The notes beneath the pieces are model-generated. The model was given only the letters and a program-made list of their open reading frames with translations, was not told the origin of the DNA and made no database searches. A program made the translations under genes and the position numbers. Shown here piece by piece: positions 15,339 through 30,520 of a stretch of DNA of 64,000 nt; the first letter of the stretch is position 1; every line of letters starts with the position of its first letter. Source of the stretch: Halichondria panicea. Lineage: Eukaryota; Porifera; Demospongiae; Suberitida; Halichondriidae. Location: positions 577,501 through 641,500 of the forward strand of contig NC_087387.1 of the NCBI RefSeq assembly GCF_963675165.1. Direction: 5' to 3'.

Positions 15339-16191
15339 ACACAACACCATAATTTTGTTTTGCAGGTATAATAAAAATTAATTGAGTTTGTAAACATGTA
15401 AGACGACTTTTTCCAATAGTAATGTTAATTTTGTTTGGACATAACATTTTTTTTATAAGGTTTGAGCGTAGATTGAATAGTATTGGGACCAGTCTGATAC
15501 TGTATCCTGAGATCCTTGTAATTGTCTGTGAAGCCTATTTGAGTTCCATGCATTATCATTAAAAAGTTTAAATCTTTCGGATAATCGCTATATCTGCTTA
15601 GTCTCACGCCAGACCCTGAATAAGGATATGATATAATTATCGGCTGGTCCACGTGACTAATACTGTTGGCTGATAAAAAACGCCTAACTCTGTACTTGTT
15701 TCACTGCTCATGTTTTGGTTCCACTCTTCGCACACCAGTTAGTAAAAAAAAAGCGGTGTGGCCAGTACCGCTTAGGGGAACAAGGTGCTACTTTTTAGGG
15801 CAGCGTACTACTTTTGAGGGTAGCATAAGTACTGCTTTTTAAGGCAGCATAAGTACTATTTTTGAGGGTAGCATAAGTACTACTTTTTAAGGTAGCATAA
15901 GTACTGCTTTTTAAGGCAGCATAAGTACTGCTTTTGAGGGCAGCATAAGGTGTTAGTTACAGAACTCAGGTTAAGTAGCGCTCTGATGGCAGATGCCAGT
16001 TTCCCGACACCCACCGGCACCACCAGCTAGCTCCGGAGCCCCATGAATAACCCAAGCGCTACTTTGGGTCACTGGCATTTCAAATAAAACCACAGCTATC
16101 TAAGTGGACAGGAAGCCACTCCCAGTCTAAGCACTATGAGTAGCCGCAGGGAGTAGATTAAGATTCGAGGCTACAGTATAATTAATTAATT
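15339..16191. other. Intergenic region with minisatellite
   Basis: The 3' flank of the deiodinase gene and 5' flank of the HINT gene. It contains the 24-bp minisatellite at 15786-15955. I see no other gene. Confidence 0.6.
15786..15955. repeat. 24-bp minisatellite
   Basis: About seven units of the pattern TACT(G/A)CTTTTTAAGGCAGCATAAG. The AGCATAA core recurs at about 15822, 15846, 15870, 15894, 15918 and 15942. Confidence 0.9.
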
Positions 16192-17355
<1,164 letters not shown>

Positions 17356-17691
17356 AAGAAAAGAAAAGAGATAGATGTATAGGGTACTGAAACAATCCAC
17401 TTATGAATAACAAATTAATTGTGTGTATTTAATTTCACGATCTTTACCATATTTGTTTGTCACCCCATCATGATGTGAGGACCACGCCCACTACTCAGCA
17501 AAAGGGCGCCCTTGACAGTATACATTGTGAGTTGCATGCCGGTGTTAGCCTCGTTCCCAGGCCTTACTTTTTCTTGCTGTTGTCACTGTTCATCAAAACA
17601 TAGTGAGGCAGCAAAGAAAGAAATGGGCGTACAGTTAAGAAAAAGTACACGCCCTTGGTATAATTAATTTATATACTCAAGGCAGACAGGT

Positions 17692-20070
17692 ATGACCTCT
17701 CTCAATGACATCAAGAAGAACCTCAAAGGGGTAGGAAAATATTATTTTGATGATAAATAATGTGAGATTTACATAATAAAATTATTTTTATGTCCCCCCA
17801 TACAGTATCGCTATGCAGACCGGACTGCCAGGGATGCTCTCACACTCACTGAGAATTTTCGGAATCTGAAAGTCAAAGACATGAAATCATTCGGTGAGTA
17901 AACTGATCCACACACACACACACACACACACGCCCACACTCCCTCCCACACACACACACACAATCCGTATAATTATTATTCAATATTATGTTGCTTTGTC
18001 TGTAGTTCACAGTAATGGCAGTAAGGAGAACTGCGTGTCAGTGAGTGGGACCATACCAGTCCATATCAAAGGTACGTATATACATGTATATATTACATGA
18101 CGTAAACGACCCCACCACCTACCAATCTCAGCCACATTTTACGTGAAGCTTGTTTTAAACACACCATGTCCCCATTTTTACTGCCCAAACATGCATTTCA
18201 CTGTAGTACATACAATACCAAAGTACGTAGTCTTACCCAACAGCAATCCACTTCACACCTCTTCACACTTCTTCCCACAGGGACTAATTACAACATCCCC
18301 GTGACTATTTGGTTGCGTCCCACTCATCCATACAGCTCCCCCATAGTCTACGTGACCCCCACGGAGGACATGGGGATACAACAGTCACGCTATGTGGACG
18401 CGAGTGGACTCGTCTACCTGCCCTACCTCAGCGAGTGGAAACAGGTACATCAGTGTGTGGTGTGTGTGTGGTGTGTGTGTGTGTGTGTGTGGTGTATGTG
18501 TGCGCTGATCAAGTACTCACAAAGCATCTTTGAGCGGCCATGGCTTTAGTTCAGTTGGGCCAATAACATGATTTTCTGAAAGCTTAGAGAGAGGTGATAT
18601 TGTGTGTATAATGGCTCATAGTATTTTGTCAAAAACTGGTCGAAAGTAGACTTTTGATTTTAATATCCCAAAAAAGCGTTTTGCGTTGAGCGTTCCTTAT
18701 AAGGTTATATGTGGTCAACCATAAAGTTGTAGATCTTAGTCAGCATGTCAACAATGCACTATTCTACAAACAGTTGACGGATCAACTTGAAGATTCTCAG
18801 CAACACTTTGATAAGACAGTCCAAGCAGCTCTGTCTGATGCACTATTCTCCATCTAATAATACCACTTTTTTCACAAGAAAAAGCCATTTTGTTTTTGAA
18901 TTTTACTTCCTAAGCAGACTTGGCATTTCACCACAATGTGTTTATGACACCACAATGTGTAAAGATTAGATATCCATATAAGGAACGCTCTACACCCTCT
19001 ATTTCAAAGATTCTGCAAAACCCTGTACCATCTGAACGGGTTTCTTCAAAGCTTTCAGATCACCAGAACTCTAGTTATTATGCCTCGGTGCGCATGCGCA
19101 AGCGAGGTATACGGTAGTGTGTTTGTGTATCTGTGTGTCTGTGTGTGTAGACTATTTCAGCTGCTCAAGGATCAATGAAGTGCAAGTAAGAGTTTCTATA
19201 GGCTTCTAATCATGTTTTCTCGGCTTGCTATTTGTGGATTTGCAAAATAAAGCTTTGTTCTAGAGTTATGCCTAGTTTTGCTTACTTGGAATGCTATTGC
19301 AGCCTTTTCAGAAGAGTCCGTGGCAAAACTTGTTCACCGAGTGTTGCTACTCTACTTAGTAGTTAGCTCTGCACTAGAACGCTAGCTATAGCTGCAAGAG
19401 TGAGAAGAGAGCTGCAAGACTCTGCTGACTTGCAGCCATTAATTTTAGACTTGAACTTTTGGCATCGATCGTTTTTAACAACAATCATGGTCGATCATTA
19501 CCCACTATTTGAGTTTCCCTGTACTGATTGCACATGCAGCAAAATTAAAAATGTTCATCATGATATAAATTATAATCAATGTGTGTATAAAAGCTAGCTA
19601 TTAGTAGTTTTATGTTATGTAGCTTTGGCACCTCCACCGAGGCATCAGCACCTGCGGTGCTTATAAAACTAGTACTCTCAAAATATAAAACATGTTTGAA
19701 CGGCCATAACTTTAGCTCCGTTGGTTCAGTTAAGATGGTAATGGTGATATATAAGTAACTGTATGCCTGAATAAATCAACCACAGTAATCTGTACATGTA
19801 AGTCTGAGCATAATTATATATACTAATTATCACTAAGTAATCTTACACGATTGTGCCCTTCTCTACAGAACTCCTCTGACCTCCCCACTCTCACTCAAGT
19901 TTTGTGTGCCACATTTGCTGAACATTGTCCAGTGTACAGTAAGAGTAAGGTTCTCAAGCAGCAACAACCGACACCCCAGTCCGTACAGCCACCCAGCACC
20001 TATGCCACACCCTCTAAAATTCCCACCCCCCAGCAGTACGGAAACACTCCTCCCAGAGGACCCTATCCTG
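17692..20070 (+). CDS. TSG101-like UEV-only copy, lacks the C-terminal half
   Basis: TSG101 is the ESCRT-I subunit whose UEV domain binds ubiquitin and P(T/S)AP motifs. Five exons in consistent phase: 17692-17730, 17806-17893, 18006-18071, 18281-18444 and 19869-20070, together 186 codons plus one base. UEV hallmarks are SGTIPVHIKGTNYNIPVTIW, HPYSSPIVYVTPTEDM, YVDASGLVYLPYLSEW and TFAEHCPVYS. A short Gln/Pro-rich segment follows (to about residue 186). No coiled coil or steadiness-box exons follow; homology to the complete copy stops in the intron near 20210. The final donor (CCTG|GTGTGT, phase 1) could splice to the acceptor at 20330 (ATTCCCCAG), joining the RING/B-box/HINT gene in frame. If unspliced there, translation runs into the intron and stops at about 20240. 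Confidence 0.85.
18530..19080. mobile_element. Foldback repeat remnant (CATAACTTTAGT family)
   Basis: Lies in the intron between exons 4 and 5 of the UEV-only gene. The left side has TTTAGTTCAGTTGGGCCAAT and TTTTCTGAAAGCTTAGAGAG. The right side has AAAGCTTTCAGATCACCAGA and CTCTAGTTATT as degenerate inverted counterparts. The interior is longer than in the relatives at 13008 and 23244, so a nested insertion is possible. Confidence 0.5.
19082..19365. mobile_element. Dispersed repeat with GCATGCGCAAGCGAGGTATACGG end
   Basis: Begins at GCCTCGGTGCGCATGCGCAA. The interior (TTCTATAGGCTTCTAATC, ATAAAGCTTTGTTCTAGAGTTATG) is similar to 46375-46640, which shows a dispersed family. The terminal motif also survives at 61627-61650, in the (CA)n region of duplication copy B. 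No coding capacity is visible. Confidence 0.6.
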
Positions 20071-20350
20071 GTGTGTATGTTGTGAGACTTGGGGCTGGGG
20101 CAAGTACATCAAATTATTACCTTAGGTTCCATGTTTTAGTCTTGTGTGTGTGTGTGGCTGACACCTGGCTTTGTTTGGTGGGTACACACTTTTCTTACAA
20201 TGAGGACTGCATGGTATTTTTAGAAAGAAGTATGTACACTTAGTATTGACTGCTTCTTACTTGTGCATTGGGTTACAGTACAGTGATGACCCATGCAACT
20301 ACAATGTTAACAGTTAATTGTATTCCCCAGAGAAGAAACAATTGCTAACG

Positions 20351-22084
<1,734 letters not shown>

Positions 22085-22284
22085 ATGACATTAATAACTA
22101 TATTTTTTTACAATTTTTTAGTGATAATGACTTTTTTATTTTTCGGTATTTACCATAATTATTAGTCTTTTGTTGACATCATGAGAGGACCACGCCTACT
22201 TACATAAACATTACTCAGCAAAGAAGCTTACACAGTATAGTAGAAAGGACCGGCTATATATATATTATTATACTCGAGGTGGAT

Positions 22285-25200
22285 ATGTCTCTCAGTGACA
22301 TCAAGAAGAAGCTCAAAGGGGTAGGAAAGAAATACCTCAGTTATATACTTTGATAATAAAAGGGAGATTTACATAATATTTTTATGTCCCCCTATACAGT
22401 ATCGCTATGCAGACCAAACTGCCAGGGATGCTCACGCACTCATTGAAAACTTCCGGAATCTGAAAGTCAGAGACATAAAACCATTCGGTGAGTAAACTGA
22501 TACACACACCACACACGCCCACACACACACGCCCACACTCCCCCCCACACACACACACACAATCCGTATCTTTATGGTAATTAAAATTCACAATTTGCTT
22601 TGTCTGTGTAGTTCACGGTAATGGCAGTAAGGAGAACTGCGTGTCAGTGAGTGGGACCATACCAGTCCAAATCAGAGGTACGTATATACATGTATATATA
22701 TCACATGACGTAAACGACCCCACACCAACCATATCTCAGCCTCATTTTTACATAAGCTGTAGCTTCAATTAAACACACCATGTCCCCATTTTTACTGCCC
22801 AAACATGCATTTCACTGTAGTACATGCAATACCAAAGTACGTAGTCTTACCCAACAGCAATCCACTTCACACCTCTTCTCACTTCTTCCCACAGGGACTA
22901 ATTACAATATTCCCGTGTCTATTTGGCTGCGTCCCACTCATCCATACAACTGTCCCATGGTCTACGTGACCCCCACGGAGGACATGGGCATACAACAGTC
23001 ACGCTATGTGGACGCGAGTGGACTCGTCTACCTGCCCTACCTCAGCGAGTGGAAACAGGTACGTCAGTGTGTGATGTGTGTGTATGTGTGGTGTGGTGTG
23101 TGTGTGTGTGGTGTGTGTGTGGTGTGGTGTGTGTGTGTGTGATGTGTGTGTATGTGTGGTGTGGTGTGTGTGTGTGTGTAAGCATTTTTTTTGTAGATCA
23201 AGTACTCGCAAAATACAAAATTTTATACCCAGCATTAAACTCTGAGTGGCCATAACTTTAGTTCCTTTGGGCCAATAACGTTATTTTATGATTTTCTGAA
23301 AGCTTAGAAAAAGGCCTTTCAGATGATGTGTTAAACCAAAAGTCTATTTTTGGACAAAATACCATGGGCCCAAAAATGAGAAATTACGGTCCGTTCCAAA
23401 CATACCATCTGAAAGAGCTTCTTCTAAACTGTCATAAAATCATTGAATTTGGATCACCACAACTCTAGTTACAGAGCTGACGCTAGTACTCCCAAAATTC
23501 ACAAAATAATAAGTTAATTCCGTTGATTGAACAGTGAGCTTGTTAAGATGGTGTATTACTCCAGTACAAATTATATGTAACTGTATGCTTGAATATTAAG
23601 AGAATAATTATACTAATTATTATTCTCACACGATTGTGCCCTTCTCTACAGAACTCTTCTGACCTCCCCACTCTCACTCAAATTTTGTGTGCCACATTTG
23701 CCGAACATTGTCCCGTGTACAGTAAGAGGAACGTTCCCCAGCAGCAGCAACCGACGCCTCAGTCAGGTGGGTGGGGTCAGCCAAACCGTCCCGTACAGCC
23801 ACCCAGCACCTATGCCACACCCTCTAACTTCCCCACCCCCCAGCCGTACGGAAACACTCCTCCCAGAGGACCGTATCCTGGTGCGTTGAATTTAAATTAT
23901 TGTGAGGCTTGTGGCCGGGGTAAAGAGTACTGTACTAGAATATTTTGCAGCATCAGCAGAAAAGTTGACCCGTTGCGATCTAACTATTACGTTCTAACTA
24001 GGATTGTCATTACCAGTACTATAGTTTAGGAGTCTATTTTTGCGAAATGATTAACACTCAGAAAGTTTGCACATGTTTGATGCTCGCAAAACATTCTAGT
24101 AATACAGTATGTCAATTAAATTAGTGTACTGGACCTTAGTTCCCATGTGTGTGTGTGTGTGCGTGCGTGTGACTGACACCTGGCTTTGTCTGGTAGGTAG
24201 ACACAATTGTACACATTTTTCTTACAATGAGGACTTAGATATTATGTATACACTTTGAACCCCCCTCCCCCCCTCCCCAGGTCAACATTCGCAGTCTAGC
24301 TACCCCCCACAGCAAACCCCCTACCCTTCAGGGGGTCAGACGGGCATGCCTACCCCCTACAATCCTCCTGGAGGCTACCCATACCATCAGGGAGCAGCAT
24401 CACAGCAAACACCGTACCCCCCTCAAGGTAAAGGGTCATCACTGCTATTAGCAACAAGCTGTGTTTTGATTGTTGAGTACATGTACAACTATTCTTGCTC
24501 CATAATTATGAGAATTCATGACAAAACAAAACGATAATTAACCCTTTTATAATTAATGTGGGCCATGTATATTTTGCAATCGTCATCATTCTTGTTGTGT
24601 ACTTAATCTTCCCCCCCCCCCCTTATCTGCAGGTCAGTACGGTAGTGTTCCCTACTCCCAGTCGCACCAGCCAGGACATACCGGCTCCACCTCCAGTATC
24701 CAGTCCCCCCCGGCCACTGCCGTAGGGTCTAGCTTTGTCACTGCCGTCCCTCATAGAACTCCCTCAGCCGAAGAGGAGCGTAAACAGATGGAGGAGCATG
24801 AGCGAATCAAACGACAGAGTTTAGAGTCAGCTGTCGAAGATAAGATACGCAGACAAGTGAAACAAGTGCTGGATGCTGCACAGGTTAGGGGGTGTGGTCT
24901 CATGTTAGTGGGTGTGGTCTCAGGTGCTTCATATAAGCTAATAGCTTATAACTGAGCTTGCTAGCTACTTTTATGCATATTATCTAGTGCTGTATACTAA
25001 AGAGACTAGCTGTTTGTATAATTTTGTTGTAAGTCTCGTACTTTTCCACAGGTAGAAATGGACGGGATGATGGCTACACAGGAGAAGCTGAAGAAAGGAA
25101 GTGAAGAAATCAATAAAATGATGGACGACATGGGACAGAAAAGGGTGAGGCTGTTGCTGACAACAGTACATACAAGCAGTGTACATATTGGTACAGACTT

Positions 25201-26919
25201 TGTGTCGCTGTTGATTTTAAGAGATCATAACTGGAACCTAAAGAACTAATTTTTATGAACAAATTTTTAAAGAAAGAATTGTTGTAGTAGTGTACAGGTA
25301 CATACAAAACCTCTAGGTGAGGTCGATAACATTATGGTACACTAATTGAACTTGTGTAGGAAGTCACTCTTCCCCTTTGAACTATAATATTGTACAGTAA
25401 ATATACATATCCCATATCCTGTCCCCGCTAGTTAATGACATGTGACCGTTGCCAACTTGATTGAGAAACATATGTAGTGCTCCTATTATCCAATGCAATA
25501 ATAATATTATAATTTTAGTTTAGGTATGTATTAATTTTGTTCTCCACCTGTTACATGTATATCTCACATGTTGTAATTGGTGTATTGACCTTTGACCCCC
25601 ACTTCCAGCGAGAGGTGGATGAGAGCATCGACCTGTTGCGTAACAAGAAGGCAGAGCTCATGTCCCTCCTGGACTACCTCCGAGCACAACCTGAGACGGT
25701 GGACGTGGATGATGCTGTGATGGCTACAAACCCTCTCTACAATCAGTAAGTCGATCTACATCATTGCTCAGTTTTTTTGTTTTTTTTTGTTTTTTCCTCC
25801 GAAGTGACAGTGTACATGTGCACAGTTTAGAAGGTGGAATACAAAAATAATAATTATATAGAACTGAGTAATATCAGGAAGAGTTCAGTTGAATTGGAGT
25901 TTAGATATAGCCATACTCCATGATGAGTAGGATGAACTTTGTACCTACAGCATGTTCAATAGAGCGCTTGTAAATATTTATAAGTTGGGGAAAATATCGT
26001 GTAAAGGTCAGATTATATACACACCTGTGCTTAGAATTTATCTATTCATCTAACTTGAGAGTAAGGACGTGTGTGAGTACTCTGAACTAGGAAGGCCTCT
26101 GTAACCCATCAAACCCACCATTTGAAGGAGACCTTCCCCTCTAGTGTACTACGGGTGCTTCCTGGATATTGGAGTTCGACCCACAGTAGTATGGGTTGTA
26201 TAACGTAGATACATAGAGTACACATACAGTAGGAGTACACATACCTAGGTTAGCTATAGAAATTTAGGCGCTATATATAATTATTTGAAATTTAGTTTGA
26301 TTGCATACCAGCGTGGGGTGGTCACCTGCAGTAGTACGGTGGTACATACGTGTAGTACACACATTCGTTCTGCGGCAGAACTTTAGACTGTCAGACTTTA
26401 TTTGAAGTTTAGACTAATTCATGATAAGCGTGGGGTGGTTGTTCCATCCTACAGTGTCTGATCCAATAAGGTACAATAACTAGTCAGGTAGGAGGGTATA
26501 GATGTTATGATTATCAGGTGACCTTGTTATTCGTATAGTGGGTCTGGTGTGTTTACAAGCCTTGTGTTGGATAATACTCATATTAGTTAACTCTTAATGC
26601 AATGCGATATGTACATAAACAAACTATAATATGGTCGTATTATTGAAGCTCTTATTTTTCATTTTCATCAAAACAGTCTGCATAATAATGGTGTGTGTAA
26701 TAACAGCTTGTCTCCCCTCCCTTGTTACCTAGGATACTGCGTTTGTATGCTGAGGAGAATGCGATCGATGATACCATCTATTATCTTGGAGAGGCCCTCA
26801 GGAAAGGAGTCATTGATTTGGATGCTTTCCTGAAGGTATTAATTATATAGTCTACAGCTGCTTTAGTAGTAGTTGGGGTACAAGCACACCTGCCTATATA
26901 CATTCTATAGTGAGCTGTG

Positions 26920-26960
<41 letters not shown>

Positions 26961-27424
26961 AGGTGTGTGTGTGTGTGGGTGGGTGGGTAGGTGTGTGTGT
27001 GTGAGTGTGGGTGTGGGTGGGTAGGTGTGGGTGGTAGTATGTAGTGGCTGTAATAAGAAAAGCAGCAGGGAGGGCAGCATTATAGAGGGCGTCCATTTAT
27101 AGGGTTCACTGTTAAATTAACATTCTTGTTTATGTAATAATCAGTTTGTCATAATAACTATTATTCTATTGGCCTCTAGCCTGTGTGTGTACACCAAGTT
27201 AATTAAATGGTTATCTGCAATCTTTGTTGAAAGCATTCTCCGCATTCAGAGTCGATGTCTTGTCCAAGGAATGTGATTGCAACGAATTTCTGTTTAAATT
27301 GTACTCTGTTGTTTTGTTCTTGTAGCACGTTCGTGAGTTATCACGACAACAATTTAAAGATCGGGCTACCATAATGAAAGCTCGTACAACAGCAGGACTT
27401 GCCCAACACGGAGTGCCTTCTTGA
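22285..27424 (+). CDS. TSG101: TSG101, ESCRT-I subunit, complete copy
   Basis: Eleven exons: 22285-22320, 22400-22487, 22612-22677, 22895-23058, 23652-23880, 24281-24427, 24633-24883, 25052-25144, 25609-25745, 26733-26835 and 27326-27424 (TGA). They total 471 codons, so 470 residues; recalled human TSG101 is 390. The N-terminal UEV domain (about 1-145) binds ubiquitin and P(T/S)AP late-domain motifs. The Pro/Gln/Tyr-rich linker is longer than in vertebrates (exons 5-7) and explains the extra length. Exons 7-9 form the coiled coil used for ESCRT-I assembly. Exons 10-11 hold the steadiness box (LYAEENAIDDTIYYLGEALRK, then FLKHVRELSRQQF). Every splice phase closes. It acts in endosomal sorting, cytokinesis and vesicle budding. 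The UEV exons are close copies of those at 17692-20070. Confidence 0.95.
23244..23478. mobile_element. Palindromic foldback repeat in TSG101 intron 4
   Basis: The left arm has CCATAACTTTAGTTCCTTTG and TTTTCTGAAAGCTTAGAAA; CCATCTGAAAGAGCTTCTTC and CACAACTCTAGTTACAG on the right form the inverted counterpart. It is the same family as 13008-13293. Confidence 0.65.
23926..24109. mobile_element. TIR element (TAGAATGTTTTGCGAGCATC family) in TSG101 intron 5
   Basis: Ends are GTACTAGAATATTTTGCAGC and its inverse GCAAAACATTCTAGTAATAC. Two relatives lie at 48033-48250 and 49877-50084. It is absent from the equivalent intron of the UEV-only copy (20071-20330), so it probably inserted after the HINT-TSG101 duplication, unless it was lost there. 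Confidence 0.65.
26918..27034. repeat. TG-rich microsatellite in TSG101 intron 10
   Basis: TG repeats with GGGTGGGTAGG interruptions. It lies well inside the intron, not at a splice site. Confidence 0.9.
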
Positions 27425-27588
27425 ACTATGACCTTTAAAATTATGTTGAACCTCCGTTAAATATCTTATTCGCACAAAATTAAATAGATAAATTCGTGTG
27501 TATGTATGTACATTTACGTTAATTATGTTAAGTTTTATGTTGGAGCTGTGTAAATAATTATATTAAATTATTACACAAATAATTATTA

Positions 27589-29893
27589 TGTTGTATATAT
27601 CAATCAACAAATTGAACACAAGGAGGCTTGTTTATTTTGTTGCCGTGGCTATGTACAAATAATTGTACATTAATTTTATAGTGTAGGCTGCAGTGCAAGT
27701 TCAGGTTGACGTGAGTATAGTAGGAATGCTTACTCAGCGTATTTATTTCGTGGGGTACATTATACGTATAAAGTATCAACCACAAATTAAACCTTTAATT
27801 ACTAGGCAATGTAGCAGGGTGATCAATTATAGGTTCCCAGGTACTCCCTTCAAAAACAATTTCTAGGATTTCATACAATTGAGCTCAGCTCTCACTTGGG
27901 CCCTTTGGTGGGGTTTATTTCTGTGCTCTCTAACATTCCAATCAGTGATTGTAGGCACTCCTTGCAATTGATTCTTGAGTGAAACAATAAAACTGTAGTT
28001 ATGTGTGGAGGAATTTATATGCCCTAGCTCCATTTGCTGCATGGCACTTGGTTGCACCTGCAGAACCTTATATATATAAGTACTGTAGCCTTGCAAATAC
28101 ACAGACAAGTGTGTTTGCAAACCTGTCATCAATAGTGGGGGGAATGTGTGCATTATCTTCAGGGTACACACAGCTGCTGCTGTACGTTTGTTTTTGTTTA
28201 TAGGTGTGTTATCCAGGGTGTTCCTCGATGTTATGTCAGATATGTATATCATTGGTCTATTGTATCCAATCGGATTCAATTACGAGCTTGAAAGAATGCA
28301 TGTACGTCGCTTAAGGGCATAATAAGTAGGAGGCTATACATGTACCAGCTGGGGGACTTTGTTCGATCGTGTATGAAATGGGGGAGTAGCTATAGAGGCT
28401 GAACTATGTTGCTACAAAGCTAGATGATGGATAATGATTAAGAAACACACAACAATGAAAATGCATACGAAATGTTCTTTAAGTATAATAATTATGGACA
28501 TGTTAGGTGGTGATAATCGATGGTTAATCATTAAAAGTGATAAGTAGTATCCACTTGACACACACTGTTCACGAGCACACAAGGTACCTGTATGTACGTG
28601 TTAGCATTACACAGAGCCGCGTATACATACTTGATATAATGAGTTTAATTTATAGTTATACCAATAATTACGTTCGCATGGGTTTCGAGTAATTTGATAT
28701 GTCAACAAAAATCATCTTGCATGTGCATGAATGGACACAATAGGTAGAGTGCAGTGGTGAAGCCTTAATTGTATATCCTATGGACATGGCTGCCATGACG
28801 ATCATCATAGAGTGGGCGTACGTACAGAATTGTAGTAACATGCATGGCTGCAGTGAAAAGGATAAGAAATGTACCACATGCAAATTATATGGATTTTATT
28901 TTGTATAGGTATAAATTGGGTTTAATTTTCTAGATATCCATGGCAACTCACGGCTGTCGGGTTGACGAGGGGTGGAATGAAAGTACAGAAAAAAAATGTT
29001 TGCAAATATTGGATGTAGTACAAAGGAATTCCTCCAGCAACAGCTAAGAATTTAGAGTCTAACATTTGATCAGTGGCTTTGTGTTCCGTGACAAATTTTT
29101 ATTTTTGGCACAACCTTTGTAGATATGCAATTGGTATAAGGAACTGTTGGTGTATTCGTCGGATATCACTAGCTAGTGTGATTGAGCTACAAACGGTAAT
29201 AGGTGAACAATTTGGCAAATAACTTGTATACATGTACAAGCTAGCTATATAGTAGCTAGCTATACCCAATGAATGCAGAAAATGCTCATAAAATTAATTG
29301 TGATTGTCTTACTTCTTATTACGCATTATGCATGCAACTCAACCATTTGTACATGCACCTCTGAACATGTTTAGACTTAGCCTCGGTCCCAACTGGCCGA
29401 TTTCTTTTTTAAGTTGAGGCTGGGAACAAGGCTATAGAATAGACTAAATTCTCCATGCACTACATGTTATGTATAATAGCTACTTAACTCATTCATGCAT
29501 GAAATGTAGCAGCTATTATTGTTAATACATGCAATTATTACCAAGAGTATATAGTATATAATTATACTCCTTAATATGACGTTTTGCACGAGTTTCATAA
29601 AATCATTAAACATGTACATGTACTAACAAATTGAATGAGTTGTGCCCTGCACAAACGGAGATGGTAATGATTGCACAATGTGTATAACTATGCCTAGAGA
29701 AACGACACAAATAGCCTGCTGGTGATAGATAAGTAATAACAGGTTCAAAAAATTGAAATTAGTGTCCATAATTATAAGGACATGACAATGTAGCGTCTCT
29801 TAGACACCAAATAAAAATGTATATGCCATAAATAATGTGAACAATTGTGGGAGATAGATTGGGTTCACTTTATCCGTCACAATTTATTATATA
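27589..29893. other. Non-coding part of duplication copy A
   Basis: No gene is supported here. Open frames in this stretch are broken by indels when compared with copy B (54769-56996). A short hairpin-like repeat (AGCCTCGGTCCCA ... TGAGGCTGGGAACAAGGCT) lies at about 29378-29434. It resembles TAGCCTCGTTCCCAG at about 17546 and is probably a small repeat. Confidence 0.55.
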
Positions 29894-30520
29894 TCATTTA
29901 TTGTTGCCAATTACCCGTGTGCAAAGCTGGCAAGCACATTCTATATCTTTTGCGATCCACACCTTGTGAGTTTCAAGTTGCCCATTTTGACAAGTGAACA
30001 TCACTTTTTTGAAACCAATCCTGTGGCTTCGCGAGGTGCAGCAACGACAGTTAGATATCGTATAGGGTGCCTCTGCTTTGACAAGTGTCTCACTTCGACA
30101 GAAACCACCGCACATTGGAACTAGGATTTCTTTATCATTACATCCTTCGTGGGAGACTGTGATTTTGCCCCTCCTTTTTTTGCACCGGTTTGCGTCTTCT
30201 ATGCTTGAGGACTGGGGCGGCGTTGAGCTGGGTAGCGATGCAGCCGTTGGGCTGGACGACGAAACACTTGAGCTGGCGATAGGTTGTTGGGTGGTTGAGC
30301 TGGGTAGCGATGCAGCCATTGGGCTGGACGACGAAACACTCGAGCTGGCGGTGGGTTGTTGGGTGGTTGAGATGGGTTCTGTTATGGAGTCAGTAGTGGT
30401 ATTCTGTCCGCAGCAGTTGTTTGTGCAAATGAGCAGAAAACACAGAATTATCAAGTTTTTCAGTTTTGTCCAGGACTGACTGTGTCTATCACATGATGTG
30501 GCTTGTATATACGAGTCCAT
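29894..30520 (-). CDS. Secreted C-terminal cystine-knot (CTCK) protein, copy A
   Basis: 208 residues, last exon or single exon, with ATG at 30520. An N-terminal hydrophobic stretch (LIILCFLLICTNNCCG, about residues 24-39) is a likely signal sequence or anchor. It is followed by a Ser/Thr/Pro/Ala-rich linker with two near-identical repeats of about 24 residues (about 50-105), probably O-glycosylated. The C-terminal 95 residues have the CTCK cysteine pattern: GC, PMCGGFC, NCRCC, FTC and ECACQLC. The domain is typical of DAN/mucin/von Willebrand-type extracellular ligands or multimerisation modules. A CTACAG just upstream of the ATG could be the acceptor of a coding-start exon with a further 5' untranslated exon. 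A near-identical paralogue lies at 56997-57620. Confidence 0.8.
   Translation of the reverse strand: MDSYIQATSCDRHSQSWTKLKNLIILCFLLICTNNCCGQNTTTDSITEPISTTQQPTASSSVSSSSPMAASLPSSTTQQPIASSSVSSSSPTAASLPSSTPPQSSSIEDANRCKKRRGKITVSHEGCNDKEILVPMCGGFCRSETLVKAEAPYTISNCRCCTSRSHRIGFKKVMFTCQNGQLETHKVWIAKDIECACQLCTRVIGNNK

Noticed and set aside
27863-28279. Minus-strand open frame of about 138 codons, also seen as 54945-55337 in copy B
   Set aside because: Comparison of the two copies shows indels that shift the frame at both ends, so no common protein is preserved. The overlapping plus-strand frames are equally broken.
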